This document shows, piece after piece, positions 41,389 to 50,929 of a stretch of DNA of 61,170 nucleotides; positions within the stretch are counted from its first letter, which is position 1; each line of letters begins with the position of its first letter. This stretch comes from Chloroflexota bacterium. GTDB taxonomy: Bacteria > Chloroflexota > Anaerolineae > JAAYEA01. The notes beneath the pieces are model-generated. The model saw only the letters and a list, made by a program, of their open reading frames with translations. It was not told the origin of the DNA and made no database searches. A program made the position numbers and the translations under genes. Location of the stretch: positions 1-61,170 of the forward strand of contig JAIOAV010000012.1 in assembly GCA_019873665.1 (NCBI GenBank), in the 5' to 3' direction.

Positions 41389-43140
41389 ATGAAGTCATCA
41401 CTCAAACTGCTCAAATATCTGAAGCCCTATTGGCACTGGGCCATCCTGGCACCGCTGTTGATGGTGCTCGAGGTGGCCATGGACCTGATGCAGCCGCGCA
41501 TGATCCAACGTATCATCGACGAGGGCATTGCCGCAGCGAACATGAGCATTGTGATCAACACAGGGCTCCGAATGGTCGGTCTCGCGCTCATCGGGGCTAT
41601 CGGCGGCATCGGCTGCACCGTCTTTACCGAGCTGGCGTCGCAGGCATTTGGCGCCGATGTGCGCAGCGCGCTCTTTCGCAAGGTGCAATCCTTTTCCTTT
41701 GCGAATCTGGACGAACTGGAGACCGGTGCTCTCGTCACCCGCCTGACCAACGACGTAATGCAGGTGCAAGAGGTGGTCTCCATGATGCTGCGCATCATGA
41801 TCCGCGCACCGATGATGTTGATCGGCAGCCTTGTGCTGGCGATTGTGACGAGCCCGCGCTTGGCGCTTCTGATCGCTGTGCTGGGGCCGATCGTGTTGGC
41901 GATCATTATCTGGGTGATCAACAGGGCATATCCGCTCTTTGGCGAGGTGCAACGCCGGTTGGATGACCTAAACACGGTGTTGCAGGAGAACCTGGCTGGA
42001 GTGCGCGTTGTGAAAGCGTTCGTGCGCGGCGCGCACGAGATCGCCCGTTTCATGGGCGTCAACAAGCGCTTGATGGACCAGACAGTGCATGCCATACGCA
42101 TCGTCTCCGTGAACGGCCCGGCCATGATGTTCATACTCAACCTGGGTGTGGTGGGCGCGCTCTGGTTCGGCGGCGCTGCTGTCAAGATCGGCACGATGCA
42201 TGTGGGCCAGCTGATCGCCTTTGTCAACTATCTCACGCGCACGCTCATGTCGCTGAACATGGTGAGCATGGTTGTGATGCGCTTTGCCCGCGCCCAAGCC
42301 TCTGCCGACCGCATCGAAGAGGTGATGGTTACCGAGCCAACAGTGCAGGACGCGCCAGGCGCGCAGCCCGCGCAACTATCGCGTGGCCGTGTGGCCTTCG
42401 AGAATGTCACCTTCAGCTACGACGGCCACAGCAGCGCGCCAGTGCTGAAAGACGTGAACTTGATTGCGGAACCAGGTCAGACGGTGGCCATTCTCGGCGC
42501 GACCGGCTCCGGCAAATCCAGCCTGATCCACCTGATCCCACGCTTTTACGACGTGACGGCGGGACGGATTACCGTCGACGGCGTGGATGTACGCGGGGTG
42601 CAACAGGCGACGCTGCGGCGGCACCTCGGCGTGGCGCTCCAGGAGCCAGTGCTCTTTAGCGGCACAATCCGCGACAACATCCGCTACGGACGACCAGAGG
42701 CCACCGATGAAGAGGTAATCGCCGCTGCCAAGGCCGCGCAAGCGCACGACTTTATCATGTCTTTCCCCGACGGTTACGATACGGTGGTCGGCCAGCGCGG
42801 CGTCAACCTCTCCGGCGGGCAAAAGCAGCGTATCGCCATCGCCCGCGCCCTGATCACGCAGCCTGCCGTCCTTATCCTGGACGATAGCACCAGCTCCGTG
42901 GATGTGGAGACGGAGACCAAGATCCAGGAGGCGCTGGCAAAGGTGAAAGAGAACCGCACTTGCTTTGTCGTGGCGCAACGTATCAGTACCGTGCTGACCG
43001 CCGACAAGATCGTGGTGCTGGATAATGGGCAGATCGCCGCCGAAGGCACGCACAGCGAGCTCCTCAGAACGAGTCCCATCTATCGTGAGATCTATGAATC
43101 GCAGCTTGGAAATGGAGTGATCTCTAATGGCGCAGAATAG
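41389..43140 (+). CDS. ABC exporter half-transporter with degenerate Walker B glutamate
   Basis: 583 residues from ATG 41389 (AAAGGAG lies 13 bases upstream; the frame is open from 41338). Six membrane segments are followed by a nucleotide-binding domain: Walker A GATGSGKSS at about 370, signature LSGGQKQ at about 474 and Walker B LILDDSTSSVD at about 495. The catalytic Glu after the Walker B Asp is Asp here, as in the degenerate partner of heterodimeric exporters such as BmrCD or TM287/288. It is preceded by an 8-bp hairpin (41324-41344) after the marR stop. It overlaps the partner gene by 14 bases. Confidence 0.9.
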   Translation: MKSSLKLLKYLKPYWHWAILAPLLMVLEVAMDLMQPRMIQRIIDEGIAAANMSIVINTGLRMVGLALIGAIGGIGCTVFTELASQAFGADVRSALFRKVQSFSFANLDELETGALVTRLTNDVMQVQEVVSMMLRIMIRAPMMLIGSLVLAIVTSPRLALLIAVLGPIVLAIIIWVINRAYPLFGEVQRRLDDLNTVLQENLAGVRVVKAFVRGAHEIARFMGVNKRLMDQTVHAIRIVSVNGPAMMFILNLGVVGALWFGGAAVKIGTMHVGQLIAFVNYLTRTLMSLNMVSMVVMRFARAQASADRIEEVMVTEPTVQDAPGAQPAQLSRGRVAFENVTFSYDGHSSAPVLKDVNLIAEPGQTVAILGATGSGKSSLIHLIPRFYDVTAGRITVDGVDVRGVQQATLRRHLGVALQEPVLFSGTIRDNIRYGRPEATDEEVIAAAKAAQAHDFIMSFPDGYDTVVGQRGVNLSGGQKQRIAIARALITQPAVLILDDSTSSVDVETETKIQEALAKVKENRTCFVVAQRISTVLTADKIVVLDNGQIAAEGTHSELLRTSPIYREIYESQLGNGVISNGAE

Positions 43141-45007
43141 ACCCAGCCCTCAATCATCCAGTCTTATGCAGCCGCGAGGACTGATGGGACGCGGTCCTGG
43201 CGGCCCCGGTGGCCACATGATGCGGCCCGTCGAGCGCGCCAAGGATGTCCGCGGCACGCTGCGGCGCATCTGGGATTATCTGAAACGGCAGAAGGCGGCG
43301 TTGCTCGCTACTGTGCTCTTGGTGATCGCCAGCTCTGGTCTGGCGCTGCTCGGCCCCTATCTCATGGGCCTGGCGATTGACCATTACATCATCGTCGGCG
43401 ACCTTGCCGGCTTGGCGCGCGTTGCGCTCATGATGATCGCCGTCTATGCTGTTGCCTCGCTCACCGCCTGGCTAGAGGTGTACGTCATGACCAATGCCTC
43501 ACAGGCCACGGTGCGCGATATGCGCAACGACCTGTTCATCCGGTTGCAGGCGCTTTCGCTCCGCTTCTTTGACCAGCGGACGCACGGCGAGCTGATGAGC
43601 CGCCTCACCAACGACGTCGAGATGGTCAGCATGGTCCTCAGCACGGGCGTGACCATGTTCCTCTCAGCGCTTCTGAGTGTGGTGGGTGTCGGTACGGTGA
43701 TGCTGCTGCTCAACTACCGTCTGGCGCTGGTCAGCCTCATCACCATTCCACTGATGATGGCGCTCACAAACTATATCGCCAAACACACGCGGCGCGGCTT
43801 TCAGGAGCAACAAGAGTCGCTGGGCACACTGAATGGCATCATCGAAGAGACGGTTACTGGCCAACGTGTGGTCAAGGCGTATGCGCGCGAGGAGGAGGCG
43901 ATCGCCAAGTTCGAAGTTGCGAACCGGAAGCTCCAGCGCGCCGCCACCTACGCCCGCACCTTCGCCGGCACGGTCGGCCCGATGTCCAACTTTGTGAACA
44001 ACCTGTCGTTCGCCGTCGTTGCCGGCGTCGGTGGCTGGATGGCCATGGGCGGGCTGGCCACCGTTGGCACCATCGCCGCCTTTATCAGCTATGCGCAGCG
44101 CTTCAGCCGCCCGCTGAACGAGATCGCCAACCTATGGAGCACGATCCAGTCAGCCATCGCCGGCGCGGAGCGTGTCTTTGAGATCATTGACCAGGTGCCT
44201 GAAATCCAGGATGCGCCGGATGCGCTGCCGCTGGAGCAGGTGCAGGGCGATGTTGTCTTTGACGATGTCTGCTTTGCCTATGAGCCGGGCGTACCAGTCC
44301 TCAAGCATGTGAGCCTCCACGCGGCTCCCGGCCAGACCGTCGCCCTTGTCGGGCCGACCGGCGCGGGCAAGACCACCATTGTCAACCTGCTCACCCGTTT
44401 TTACGATATTGAGAGCGGCAGCATCCGCGTGGACGGGCACGACATCCGCACCTTGAAGAAGGATGACCTGCGCCGCACGCTGGGAATCGTGCTGCAAGAC
44501 ACTTTCCTCTTCTCCGGCACGGTAATGGACAACATCCGCTACGGCCGGTTGGATGCGACGGACGAAGAGGTGATCGCCGCGGCCAAGCTGGCGAACGCGG
44601 ATCAGTTCATCCAGCGACTGCCAGAGGGGTACAACGAGCCGTTATCGGAGCGGGCGTCCAACATCAGCCAGGGGCAGCGGCAGCTCCTCGCCATCGCCCG
44701 CGCCATCTTGGCAAACCCGGGAATCTTGATTCTGGACGAGGCTACCAGCAGCGTGGACACGCGCACGGAAAAGCACATCCAAGAGGCGATGCTGCGCCTC
44801 ATGACCGGCCGCACCAGCTTTGTCATCGCGCACCGACTCAGCACCATCCGCGAGGCAGATCAAATCTTGGTCATCAACAACGGCGAGATCATCGAGCGTG
44901 GCACACACAAAGAGCTTCTGGCACAAAAGGGTTTCTATTACAATATGTACATGAGCCAATTCAAGGGCCAGCGCCATCTGGTGCCAGAGCTGCAGGCGGC
45001 AGATTAG
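43127..45007 (+). CDS. ABC exporter half-transporter, catalytic partner
   Basis: 626 residues. A Pro-, Ser- and Gly-rich N-terminal extension of about 45 residues precedes six membrane segments. The nucleotide-binding domain has Walker A GPTGAGKTT (about 409), signature ISQGQRQ (about 512) and canonical Walker B LILDEATSSVD (about 538). The signature departs from LSGGQ. It would face the partner's degenerate Walker B in the dimer, so one of the two ATP sites should be inactive. Probably a multidrug or lipid exporter under MarR control. Confidence 0.92.
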   Translation: MAQNRPSPQSSSLMQPRGLMGRGPGGPGGHMMRPVERAKDVRGTLRRIWDYLKRQKAALLATVLLVIASSGLALLGPYLMGLAIDHYIIVGDLAGLARVALMMIAVYAVASLTAWLEVYVMTNASQATVRDMRNDLFIRLQALSLRFFDQRTHGELMSRLTNDVEMVSMVLSTGVTMFLSALLSVVGVGTVMLLLNYRLALVSLITIPLMMALTNYIAKHTRRGFQEQQESLGTLNGIIEETVTGQRVVKAYAREEEAIAKFEVANRKLQRAATYARTFAGTVGPMSNFVNNLSFAVVAGVGGWMAMGGLATVGTIAAFISYAQRFSRPLNEIANLWSTIQSAIAGAERVFEIIDQVPEIQDAPDALPLEQVQGDVVFDDVCFAYEPGVPVLKHVSLHAAPGQTVALVGPTGAGKTTIVNLLTRFYDIESGSIRVDGHDIRTLKKDDLRRTLGIVLQDTFLFSGTVMDNIRYGRLDATDEEVIAAAKLANADQFIQRLPEGYNEPLSERASNISQGQRQLLAIARAILANPGILILDEATSSVDTRTEKHIQEAMLRLMTGRTSFVIAHRLSTIREADQILVINNGEIIERGTHKELLAQKGFYYNMYMSQFKGQRHLVPELQAAD

Positions 45008-45129
45008 TGAGGCTGAACACGCATCCGCGCGTATCCTTTCGTTTGCATTGGGGTTACGTTATGTAGTCGGGGCATGAGCCGCGACAGCATTTATCATACG
45101 GCGCGAGACGCGCAGAAAGGAAGGCGGAG

Positions 45130-45285
45130 ATGAAACTGAATAAGAAACTCGGCTTGCTGTTGCTCGGCATCTGGGTCGCCTTAAGCGGGCTCTTCTCGCT
45201 ATTCAGCATCAGTGTTTCGTGGTTGGGCACGATCATGGCGCTCCTCGCCATCGTCGCTGGCGTCTTGGTGCTCCTCGACCGTTAG
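45130..45285 (+). CDS. Small (51-residue) membrane protein
   Basis: ATG 45130 has AAAGGAAGGCGGAG upstream. The product starts MKLNKKLGLLLLGIWVALSG and contains two hydrophobic segments separated by SISVSWLG, ending VLVLLDR. Similar short proteins occur widely in bacteria without known function. A strong terminator lies 28 bases after the stop. It may be the last gene of the exporter transcript or have its own promoter in the 122-base gap before it. Confidence 0.75.
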   Translation: MKLNKKLGLLLLGIWVALSGLFSLFSISVSWLGTIMALLAIVAGVLVLLDR

Positions 45286-45312
45286 TATCGCACTCGTGCC
45301 ATTTACATGCCG

Positions 45313-45348
45313 GACTTCCAAAGCCCACGGGCTTTGGAAGTCTTTTTT
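45313..45348 (+). terminator. Strong intrinsic terminator
   Basis: A stem of 13-14 bp (GACTTCCAAAGCCC, 45313-45326, with GGGCTTTGGAAGTC, 45329-45342) is followed by six T. It separates the exporter region from the sugar reductase operon. Its T run overlaps the next -35 box. Confidence 0.9.
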
Positions 45349-45374
45349 GTCCGACGCGCAGGGTGTGCTATAAT
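45347..45374 (+). promoter_or_regulatory. Promoter of the sugar reductase-glycosyltransferase operon
   Basis: TTGTCC (45347-45352), a 16-base spacer and perfect TATAAT (45369-45374) with TGc in front (extended -10). It abuts the preceding terminator. Confidence 0.75.
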
Positions 45375-45411
45375 GCCGCGCGAGAGCATGGCCGAAAGGG
45401 GCAAGCCGCGC

Positions 45412-46239
45412 ATGAAGGTTACCATCGTGGGAAGCAAGGGACAACTGGGCAGCGCATTGCAGAAAGCGCTGGCGGGCGAGTCGCTGCAGCTCCTGGATTT
45501 GCCGGAATATGACATAACCGTCCTCCCCGCCGCGCGCGACGAGATCATCTCGTTTCAGCCAGATGTGGTCATCCTCGCGGCAGCGATGACCGACGTGGAC
45601 GGCTGCGAACGCCAGCCGGAGCTGGCGTATCGCGTCAACGCGCTGGGCACACGTAACGTGGCACTCGCCTGTCAGGCGCTGGATGCGCCGCTGCTTTATG
45701 TGAGCACCGATTATGTGTTCGATGGCGTGGGACGCGAGCCGCGTTGGGAGTACGACACACCCAACCCACAGTGCGTCTATGCCCGCTCCAAGCTGGCAGG
45801 GGAGCAAATTGTTCGCGACCTCTTGACCCGCTTCTACATCGCCCGCACCGCCTGGCTCTATGACCGCACGCATCGCAACTTTGTCAACACGGTGCGGCGG
45901 CTGGCAGCGGAACGCGACTCGCTGCGCATGGTGACCAACGAGGAAGGCTCGCCCACCTATGCGCCCGACCTCGCCGCCGCTATCGCCCAGCTCATCCGCA
46001 TCCCGGCGTACGGCATCTACCATTTCACCAATACCGGCACCTGCTCCCGCTACGAATGGGCGCGCCGGATCATGGATCTGCTGGGGCGACCGGACTACCC
46101 GATCTATCCCGCCGACTCGTACCCGCGTCCCGCCAAGGTGCCCGCCTTTGTCGAGCTGCGCAACCTGTTTGGTGCGGCGCTGGGGATCACGCTGCGCCCC
46201 TGGCAGGATGCCCTGGCCGAGTGCCTGCGCGATGGCTGA
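45412..46239 (+). CDS. dTDP-4-dehydrorhamnose reductase-like sugar nucleotide reductase
   Basis: 275 residues from ATG 45412 (GAAAGGGG upstream); an ATG at 45388 would lie almost at the transcript start. It has the RfbD layout: MKVTIVGSKGQLGSALQ at the NAD(P) site, DVVILAAAMTDVDGCE, catalytic region STDYVFDG and YARSKLAGEQ (YxxxK). It is expected to reduce the 4-keto group of a dTDP-sugar for surface polysaccharide. The other rhamnose genes (rfbA, B, C) are not in the window, so the substrate could differ. It overlaps the glycosyltransferase by 8 bases. Confidence 0.85.
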   Translation: MKVTIVGSKGQLGSALQKALAGESLQLLDLPEYDITVLPAARDEIISFQPDVVILAAAMTDVDGCERQPELAYRVNALGTRNVALACQALDAPLLYVSTDYVFDGVGREPRWEYDTPNPQCVYARSKLAGEQIVRDLLTRFYIARTAWLYDRTHRNFVNTVRRLAAERDSLRMVTNEEGSPTYAPDLAAAIAQLIRIPAYGIYHFTNTGTCSRYEWARRIMDLLGRPDYPIYPADSYPRPAKVPAFVELRNLFGAALGITLRPWQDALAECLRDG

Positions 46240-47179
46240 TACTCCTCGCATCTCGGTCATCATCCCGAACTGGAATGGCGCACATCTCCTCCCCACCTGT
46301 CTGGACGCGCTGCGGACGCAGAGCTATGCAGACTATGAGGTGATCGTGGTGGATAACGCCTCCCGCGATGAGTCCTGTGCGCTCATCCGCCGCGCCTATC
46401 CAGAGGTGCGCCTGCTGCCGCTGCCGACGAATCGGGGCCTCACCGGCGGCTGCAACGCCGGGATCGCCATCGCGCGCGGCGAGATCGTCGCACTTCTGAA
46501 CAACGATACCGAGGCAGATCAGCAGTGGCTGGAGGCGTTGGTCAGCGCGCTAGATAGATATCCGGATGCTGGCTCGGCGGCGACCAAGATCCTGCTCTAT
46601 GACCGGCGGGATGTGCTGAACTCGGCGGGCGACCTCTATGGGCGGGATGGTCTCCCGAATAGCCGGGGCGTGTGGCAACAGGATAGGGGGCAATTCGATC
46701 GCGAGGAGTACGTCTTTGGCGCCTGCGGCGGCGCGGTCGCCTATCGCCGTCGCATGTTGGACGAGATCGGCCTGCTGGACGAGGGCTTTTTTATGTACTG
46801 CGAGGATGTGGACCTGGCGTGGCGAGCGCAGCTCGCCGGATGGCGATGTATCTATGCACCGGACGCACGCATTTTCCACCGCCTCAGCGCCACCGGCGGC
46901 GGCGTAACGGCCAGTTATTACACCGGACGCAACACGCTCTATGTGCTGGCCAAGGATATGCCACCGACCCTCCGCCGTAAGTATGCACGCCTCATCTGGG
47001 CGGCACAGTTCCGGATCGCGCGGGACGCGCTGCGCGCGTGGCGCGGGGAGGCGGCACGGGCGCGCCTACGCGGGCAACTGGCCGGGCTGCGCGACTGGCC
47101 TCGCTTGGCGAGGCGGCATCGCGAGGTGGCACAGTTCCGCCGCGTGTCGGACGAGTATCTGGAGAGCATTCTAAGCTGA
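46232..47179 (+). CDS. Family 2 glycosyltransferase, rhamnosyltransferase-like
   Basis: 315 residues from ATG 46232, inside the end of the previous gene. The GT-A fold start ISVIIPNWNGAHLLPTCLDAL, the strand VIVVDNASRDES, the nucleotide-binding LLNNDTEADQQWL and the acceptor region FMYCEDVDLAWRAQLAGW are typical of WbbL-like enzymes. It probably transfers the sugar made by the preceding reductase onto a glycan in the cytoplasm. There are no membrane segments. Confidence 0.9.
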   Translation: MADTPRISVIIPNWNGAHLLPTCLDALRTQSYADYEVIVVDNASRDESCALIRRAYPEVRLLPLPTNRGLTGGCNAGIAIARGEIVALLNNDTEADQQWLEALVSALDRYPDAGSAATKILLYDRRDVLNSAGDLYGRDGLPNSRGVWQQDRGQFDREEYVFGACGGAVAYRRRMLDEIGLLDEGFFMYCEDVDLAWRAQLAGWRCIYAPDARIFHRLSATGGGVTASYYTGRNTLYVLAKDMPPTLRRKYARLIWAAQFRIARDALRAWRGEAARARLRGQLAGLRDWPRLARRHREVAQFRRVSDEYLESILS

Positions 47180-47187
47180 GCGGTCTT

Positions 47188-47216
47188 TTGACTAAAACAG
47201 ACATCGCGTGTATGAT
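47188..47216 (+). promoter_or_regulatory. Promoter upstream of the small ORF and metG
   Basis: TTGACT (47188-47193), a 17-base spacer and TATGAT (47211-47216). The leader after it can form CTGACG (47251-47256) with CGTCAG (47286-47291). I see no T-box sequence despite the synthetase gene downstream. Confidence 0.72.
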
Positions 47217-47313
47217 GATAGAATCAGCGTTCGCCCGATTGTAATATCCTCTGACGCCGGGCAATCAATGTTCCCTGCTGGCGCGCGTCAGGCACGGGAT
47301 CAAGGAGGCAGCG

Positions 47314-47439
47314 GTGCACTGGTATCGTGCGCAAAAGGACGGCAAGCCGGTCTGGACGTGGTTCCTCAGCCACCGGCCAAGCACATACCGCCGTATTACG
47401 GCAGCAAAGGGCAATATGGGGGCCCCCGCCCCCAGATAA
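47314..47439 (+). CDS. Probable small protein (41 residues)
   Basis: GTG 47314 has AAGGAGG at the ideal distance (5 bases). The product reads MHWYRAQKDGKPVWTWFLSH followed by a basic stretch (RPSTYRRITAAKG) and ends PAPR. Its composition is aromatic and basic, protein-like rather than random. A good promoter lies 98 bases upstream and metG begins 92 bases downstream with no terminator between, so both may share one transcript. No known family is recognised. Confidence 0.55.
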   Translation: MHWYRAQKDGKPVWTWFLSHRPSTYRRITAAKGNMGAPAPR

Positions 47440-47531
47440 CGCGCTTTCGCTAGCCATTTGCTGTTTTGCCTTGTACCCCTGCATCGCACCCGATTCTCTG
47501 GATGCGACAGACGCTGAGAAAGGATCTGACC

Positions 47532-49286
47532 ATGACCGACCGTATACTCGTCTGTGTGGCCTGGCCCTACGCCAATAGCCCCTTACATCTGGGGCATATC
47601 ACCGGCTCTATACTGCCGCCCGACATCTTTGCCCGCTATCAACGCCTGCAGGGCAAGGAGGTCCTGATGGTCTCTGGCAGCGACACGCATGGCACGCCCA
47701 TCTCGGTGCGTGCCGAACAGGATGGCGTGCCGCCAGAAGAGATCATTGCCCGCTTTCACCAGTCCATCCTGGATTCGCTGCAAGGTCTGGGCATCTCGTT
47801 TGATCTCTACACGCACACCAATACCAAGAATCACTATGCCGTCACCCAGGATATGTTCCTGCGACTGTATGAGAAGGGCTACATCTTTGCCCAGAGGATG
47901 CAACTTCTCTACTGCGAGACTTGCCAGCGCTTTCTGGCCGACCGCTATGTGGAAGGCATCTGCCCGCACTGCCATGCGGTGGGAGCGCGCGGGGACCAGT
48001 GCGACTCATGCGGGCGCTCTATTGAGGCCATCGAGCTGATCTCGCCTGCCTGTCGCTGGTGCGGCGGGAAGCCAGTGGTGCGCGAGACCGAGCACCTCTT
48101 TCTCGACCTGCCCGCCTTTGCGGAACCACTGCAGAAGTGGCTGCGCGACAAGGGGTTTTGGCGGCCCAACGTCATCAACTTTGCGCGCAACCTGCTGGAT
48201 GCCGGCCTGCAACCGCGCCCCATCACCCGCGACTTGGACTGGGGCATCCCCGTGCCCGTGGCGGGGTTCGAGGACAAGGTCATCTATGTCTGGTTCGATG
48301 CAGTCATCGGTTATCTATCGGCTACCATCGAGTGGGCGCAGATCACCGGCGACGAGGAGCGATGGCGCGACTGGTGGCAGAGCCCATCATGCAAGGCGTA
48401 CTACTTCCAGGGCAAGGACAACATCTGGTTCCATGCCATCATCTGGCCTTCGATGCTGATGGGCTATGGCGACCTGAACCTGCCGTATGACATCCCGGCC
48501 AACGAATTCCTGAACCTGGAGGGGCGCAAGTTCTCCTCCAGCCGCAACTGGGCGATCTGGATGCCTGATTATCTGGCGCGTTATGCGCCCGACCCGCTGC
48601 GCTATGTGCTCACGGCGACGATGCCCGAGACGAACGACAGCGACTTTACCTGGCGCGAATTTGTGCGACGGAACAACGACGAGCTGGTGGCCACCTATGG
48701 CAACCTGGTGCACCGCGTGCTGACCTTTGCCTATCGCAACTTTGACAAGCAGGTGCCCAAACCCGGGCGGCTTTCCGCCGATGACACCCGCATCCTGGAC
48801 ATCGTGGCGAACGCGTTTGTGCCAGTTGGCCGCGAAATCGCCAACTGCCACTTCCGTGCGGCGCTGGGCGAGGCGATGAATGTAGCGCAAGAGGTGAACC
48901 GCTATCTGGATACCGCCGCGCCGTGGAAGGTGTTGAAAAAGGATCCGGCGGCGGCAGCCACGATGATCTATGTGGCGCTGCGCGTGATTGACTCGCTGAA
49001 GATCCTCTTTTACCCGTTCCTGCCATTCTCATCGGAGGCGCTGCACGAGATGCTTGGCTACGACGGCTCCATCGCCGGCCGCCAGTATCAGCAGAACATC
49101 GCCGAGGGAGACAAGATCCACCGCGTGTTGCGCTATGATGGCAGCAAAACGGTGGGCACCTGGGGGCCGAGCCATCTGCCGGTGGGGCAGAAATTGCGTA
49201 CGCCCAAGCCCCTCTTTCTCAAGCTAGAGGAATCGGTCGTTGAGGAAGAAGTGGCGCGGCTGGAGCAGGCCACGCTGAAAAAGTAG
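47532..49286 (+). CDS. metG: Methionyl-tRNA synthetase
   Basis: 584 residues from ATG 47532 with AAAGGAT upstream. Class I motifs are PLHLGHITGS (HIGH) and LEGRKFSSSRN (KMSKS equivalent). The zinc-binding insert has the four-Cys-pair form CETC...CPHC...CDSC...CRWC. The catalytic domain is followed by the helical anticodon domain. The C-terminal EMAP-like tRNA-binding domain of longer MetRS forms is absent. It charges tRNA-Met in the cytoplasm and is normally essential. Confidence 0.96.
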   Translation: MTDRILVCVAWPYANSPLHLGHITGSILPPDIFARYQRLQGKEVLMVSGSDTHGTPISVRAEQDGVPPEEIIARFHQSILDSLQGLGISFDLYTHTNTKNHYAVTQDMFLRLYEKGYIFAQRMQLLYCETCQRFLADRYVEGICPHCHAVGARGDQCDSCGRSIEAIELISPACRWCGGKPVVRETEHLFLDLPAFAEPLQKWLRDKGFWRPNVINFARNLLDAGLQPRPITRDLDWGIPVPVAGFEDKVIYVWFDAVIGYLSATIEWAQITGDEERWRDWWQSPSCKAYYFQGKDNIWFHAIIWPSMLMGYGDLNLPYDIPANEFLNLEGRKFSSSRNWAIWMPDYLARYAPDPLRYVLTATMPETNDSDFTWREFVRRNNDELVATYGNLVHRVLTFAYRNFDKQVPKPGRLSADDTRILDIVANAFVPVGREIANCHFRAALGEAMNVAQEVNRYLDTAAPWKVLKKDPAAAATMIYVALRVIDSLKILFYPFLPFSSEALHEMLGYDGSIAGRQYQQNIAEGDKIHRVLRYDGSKTVGTWGPSHLPVGQKLRTPKPLFLKLEESVVEEEVARLEQATLKK

Positions 49287-49306
49287 CTTCTAGATCCGCT
49301 CTCCAC

Positions 49307-49339
49307 AGGCTTCGGGAGTCCTCAAGACTCCCGAAGCCT
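49307..49339 (+). terminator. Hairpin after metG, possible terminator
   Basis: AGGCTTCGGGAGTC (49307-49320) pairs perfectly with GACTCCCGAAGCCT (49326-49339). No T run follows, so termination is uncertain. It lies between the metG stop and the start of the DUF2142-like gene. Confidence 0.5.
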
Positions 49340-49358
49340 CCCTGATCGGACACGGCAC

Positions 49359-50894
49359 ATGGCCCATACCCGTCCGTCTCACATGCCGGCATGGCCGCTG
49401 GCCTTGCTCATCGCGCTCTACCTGGCCCTGGGCGCGCTCTATGCGGTGCAGACGCCCACCTGGCAGGTCCCCGACGAGCCGGCGCACTATAACTATATCC
49501 GCTATCTGGCGGAGCGGCGCACTCTGCCGGTGTTGCAGCCGGGCGATTACCCGCTCGGCTATCTGGAAGAGATCAAGGGTGCCAAGTTCCCGCCCGAGAT
49601 GTCCATTGATCCGATTCGCTACGAGTTCTACCAGCCGCCCCTCTACTATCTCCTGATGGTTCCCATCTATCTGGCCACCGGGGGCCTGCCACTGGCGCAA
49701 CAGGTGGTGGCGCTGCGCCTCGTGTCGCTCCTCTTTGGCGCAGGCGTGGTGGCGCTGGCGTATGTCACCGCACGTGCCACGCTGTCGCCCGGGCGCGAGG
49801 AGGCCCCGGCGGAGGTAAGGGGCGCTAGTACCACCGAGATCAGCCCGGACCTGCTAGCGTTTGGCGTGGCAGCGTTCATCGTCATGCTGCCGATGCACCT
49901 GACGATGATGGCGGCGACCAACAACGACGGCCTGGCGGAGCTGGTGCTGGCAGGAGTGCTATATCTCGCGGTGCGTGTCGTGCAGCGCGGCGGAGATGTG
50001 CGCCATTGGACGGCGTTGGGTGCATTGGTGGGCATCGCGCTGCTCACGAAAGGCACCACTTACATCGCCCTACCACTGGCGCTGGTGGCCGCCTTCTGGG
50101 GGCAGCGCCACAGCGCGCGCCGTCGCCCGTGGCGTCCACTGGTCTGGGTGTGCGGCGTGGCGGCCCTCGTCGCAGGCGGATGGTTCCTGCGCAACGCGGC
50201 CGTTTACGGCTGGCACGACCCGCTGGCGTGGCAGCGACACACGGCAGTCGTCAGCGGTCAGCTCACCCGCGCCGCATATATCGCGCAATATGGCAGCCTC
50301 ACCTGGGCACGTGAGTTCATTTGCACCACCTTTCACAGTTTCTGGGGGCAGTTCGGCTGGATGGCCGTGCCGATGGATCAGCGGGTGTATCTGGCGCTCT
50401 ATCTGCTTTGCGGGCTAGTAACGCTGGGACTGGCACTCTGGGTCGTGCGCCGATGGCGAGAGCGCAGCGCACGCGAGTCGGCGGCCCAATGGCGAGCACT
50501 GGGGATCATGGCGCTATCGCTGGCGCTGTCGGTGGCGCAATATCTCTGGCTCAACCGCCAACTCGTGCAGTTCCAGGGCCGATACCTCAACTCGTCGCTG
50601 ATCCCGCTGGCGCTGGCGTTCACGGTGGGGTGGGCGGAGTTGTGGCGGCACGAGTATGCCGGATGGCTGACGGGGGCGCTGGGTGCGGGGATGGTGTTGT
50701 TGCTCGGCAAGGGGATCGTTACAGGCGACCCGGACAAGGTGGCGCTGGCGCTGCTGACGACGGCCACGCTGGCCTTTGCCGTGCGCCGATTCCTCTCCGA
50801 TCGCACGAGGCCGCTCCTTTACCTGCTGCTCTACCCTATCCTGCTGGCGCTGGCATGCGCTACACCCTTCCTCTTTATTGCGCCCTATCTGTAG
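49359..50894 (+). CDS. Polytopic membrane protein, DUF2142/glycosyltransferase-C-like
   Basis: 511 residues with about eleven to twelve hydrophobic segments. The first outer loop contains the acidic and proline motif WQVPDEPAHYNYIRYLAE and later YEFYQPPLYYLL, which fits DUF2142 and related membrane glycosyltransferases that use polyprenyl-phosphate sugars. The donor and acceptor are unknown. The start at 49359 lacks a strong ribosome binding site. An ATG at 49383 is an alternative. Confidence 0.72.
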   Translation: MAHTRPSHMPAWPLALLIALYLALGALYAVQTPTWQVPDEPAHYNYIRYLAERRTLPVLQPGDYPLGYLEEIKGAKFPPEMSIDPIRYEFYQPPLYYLLMVPIYLATGGLPLAQQVVALRLVSLLFGAGVVALAYVTARATLSPGREEAPAEVRGASTTEISPDLLAFGVAAFIVMLPMHLTMMAATNNDGLAELVLAGVLYLAVRVVQRGGDVRHWTALGALVGIALLTKGTTYIALPLALVAAFWGQRHSARRRPWRPLVWVCGVAALVAGGWFLRNAAVYGWHDPLAWQRHTAVVSGQLTRAAYIAQYGSLTWAREFICTTFHSFWGQFGWMAVPMDQRVYLALYLLCGLVTLGLALWVVRRWRERSARESAAQWRALGIMALSLALSVAQYLWLNRQLVQFQGRYLNSSLIPLALAFTVGWAELWRHEYAGWLTGALGAGMVLLLGKGIVTGDPDKVALALLTTATLAFAVRRFLSDRTRPLLYLLLYPILLALACATPFLFIAPYL

Positions 50895-50929
50895 AGACAA
50901 GATCCAGGAGAAAGTCCTGCCGTGCGACG

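Noticed and set aside
47217..47531. T-box riboswitch upstream of metG
   Set aside because: No AGGGTGGnACCGCG-type sequence and no tRNA-pairing bulge are visible. Only a short hairpin and a small ORF are seen.
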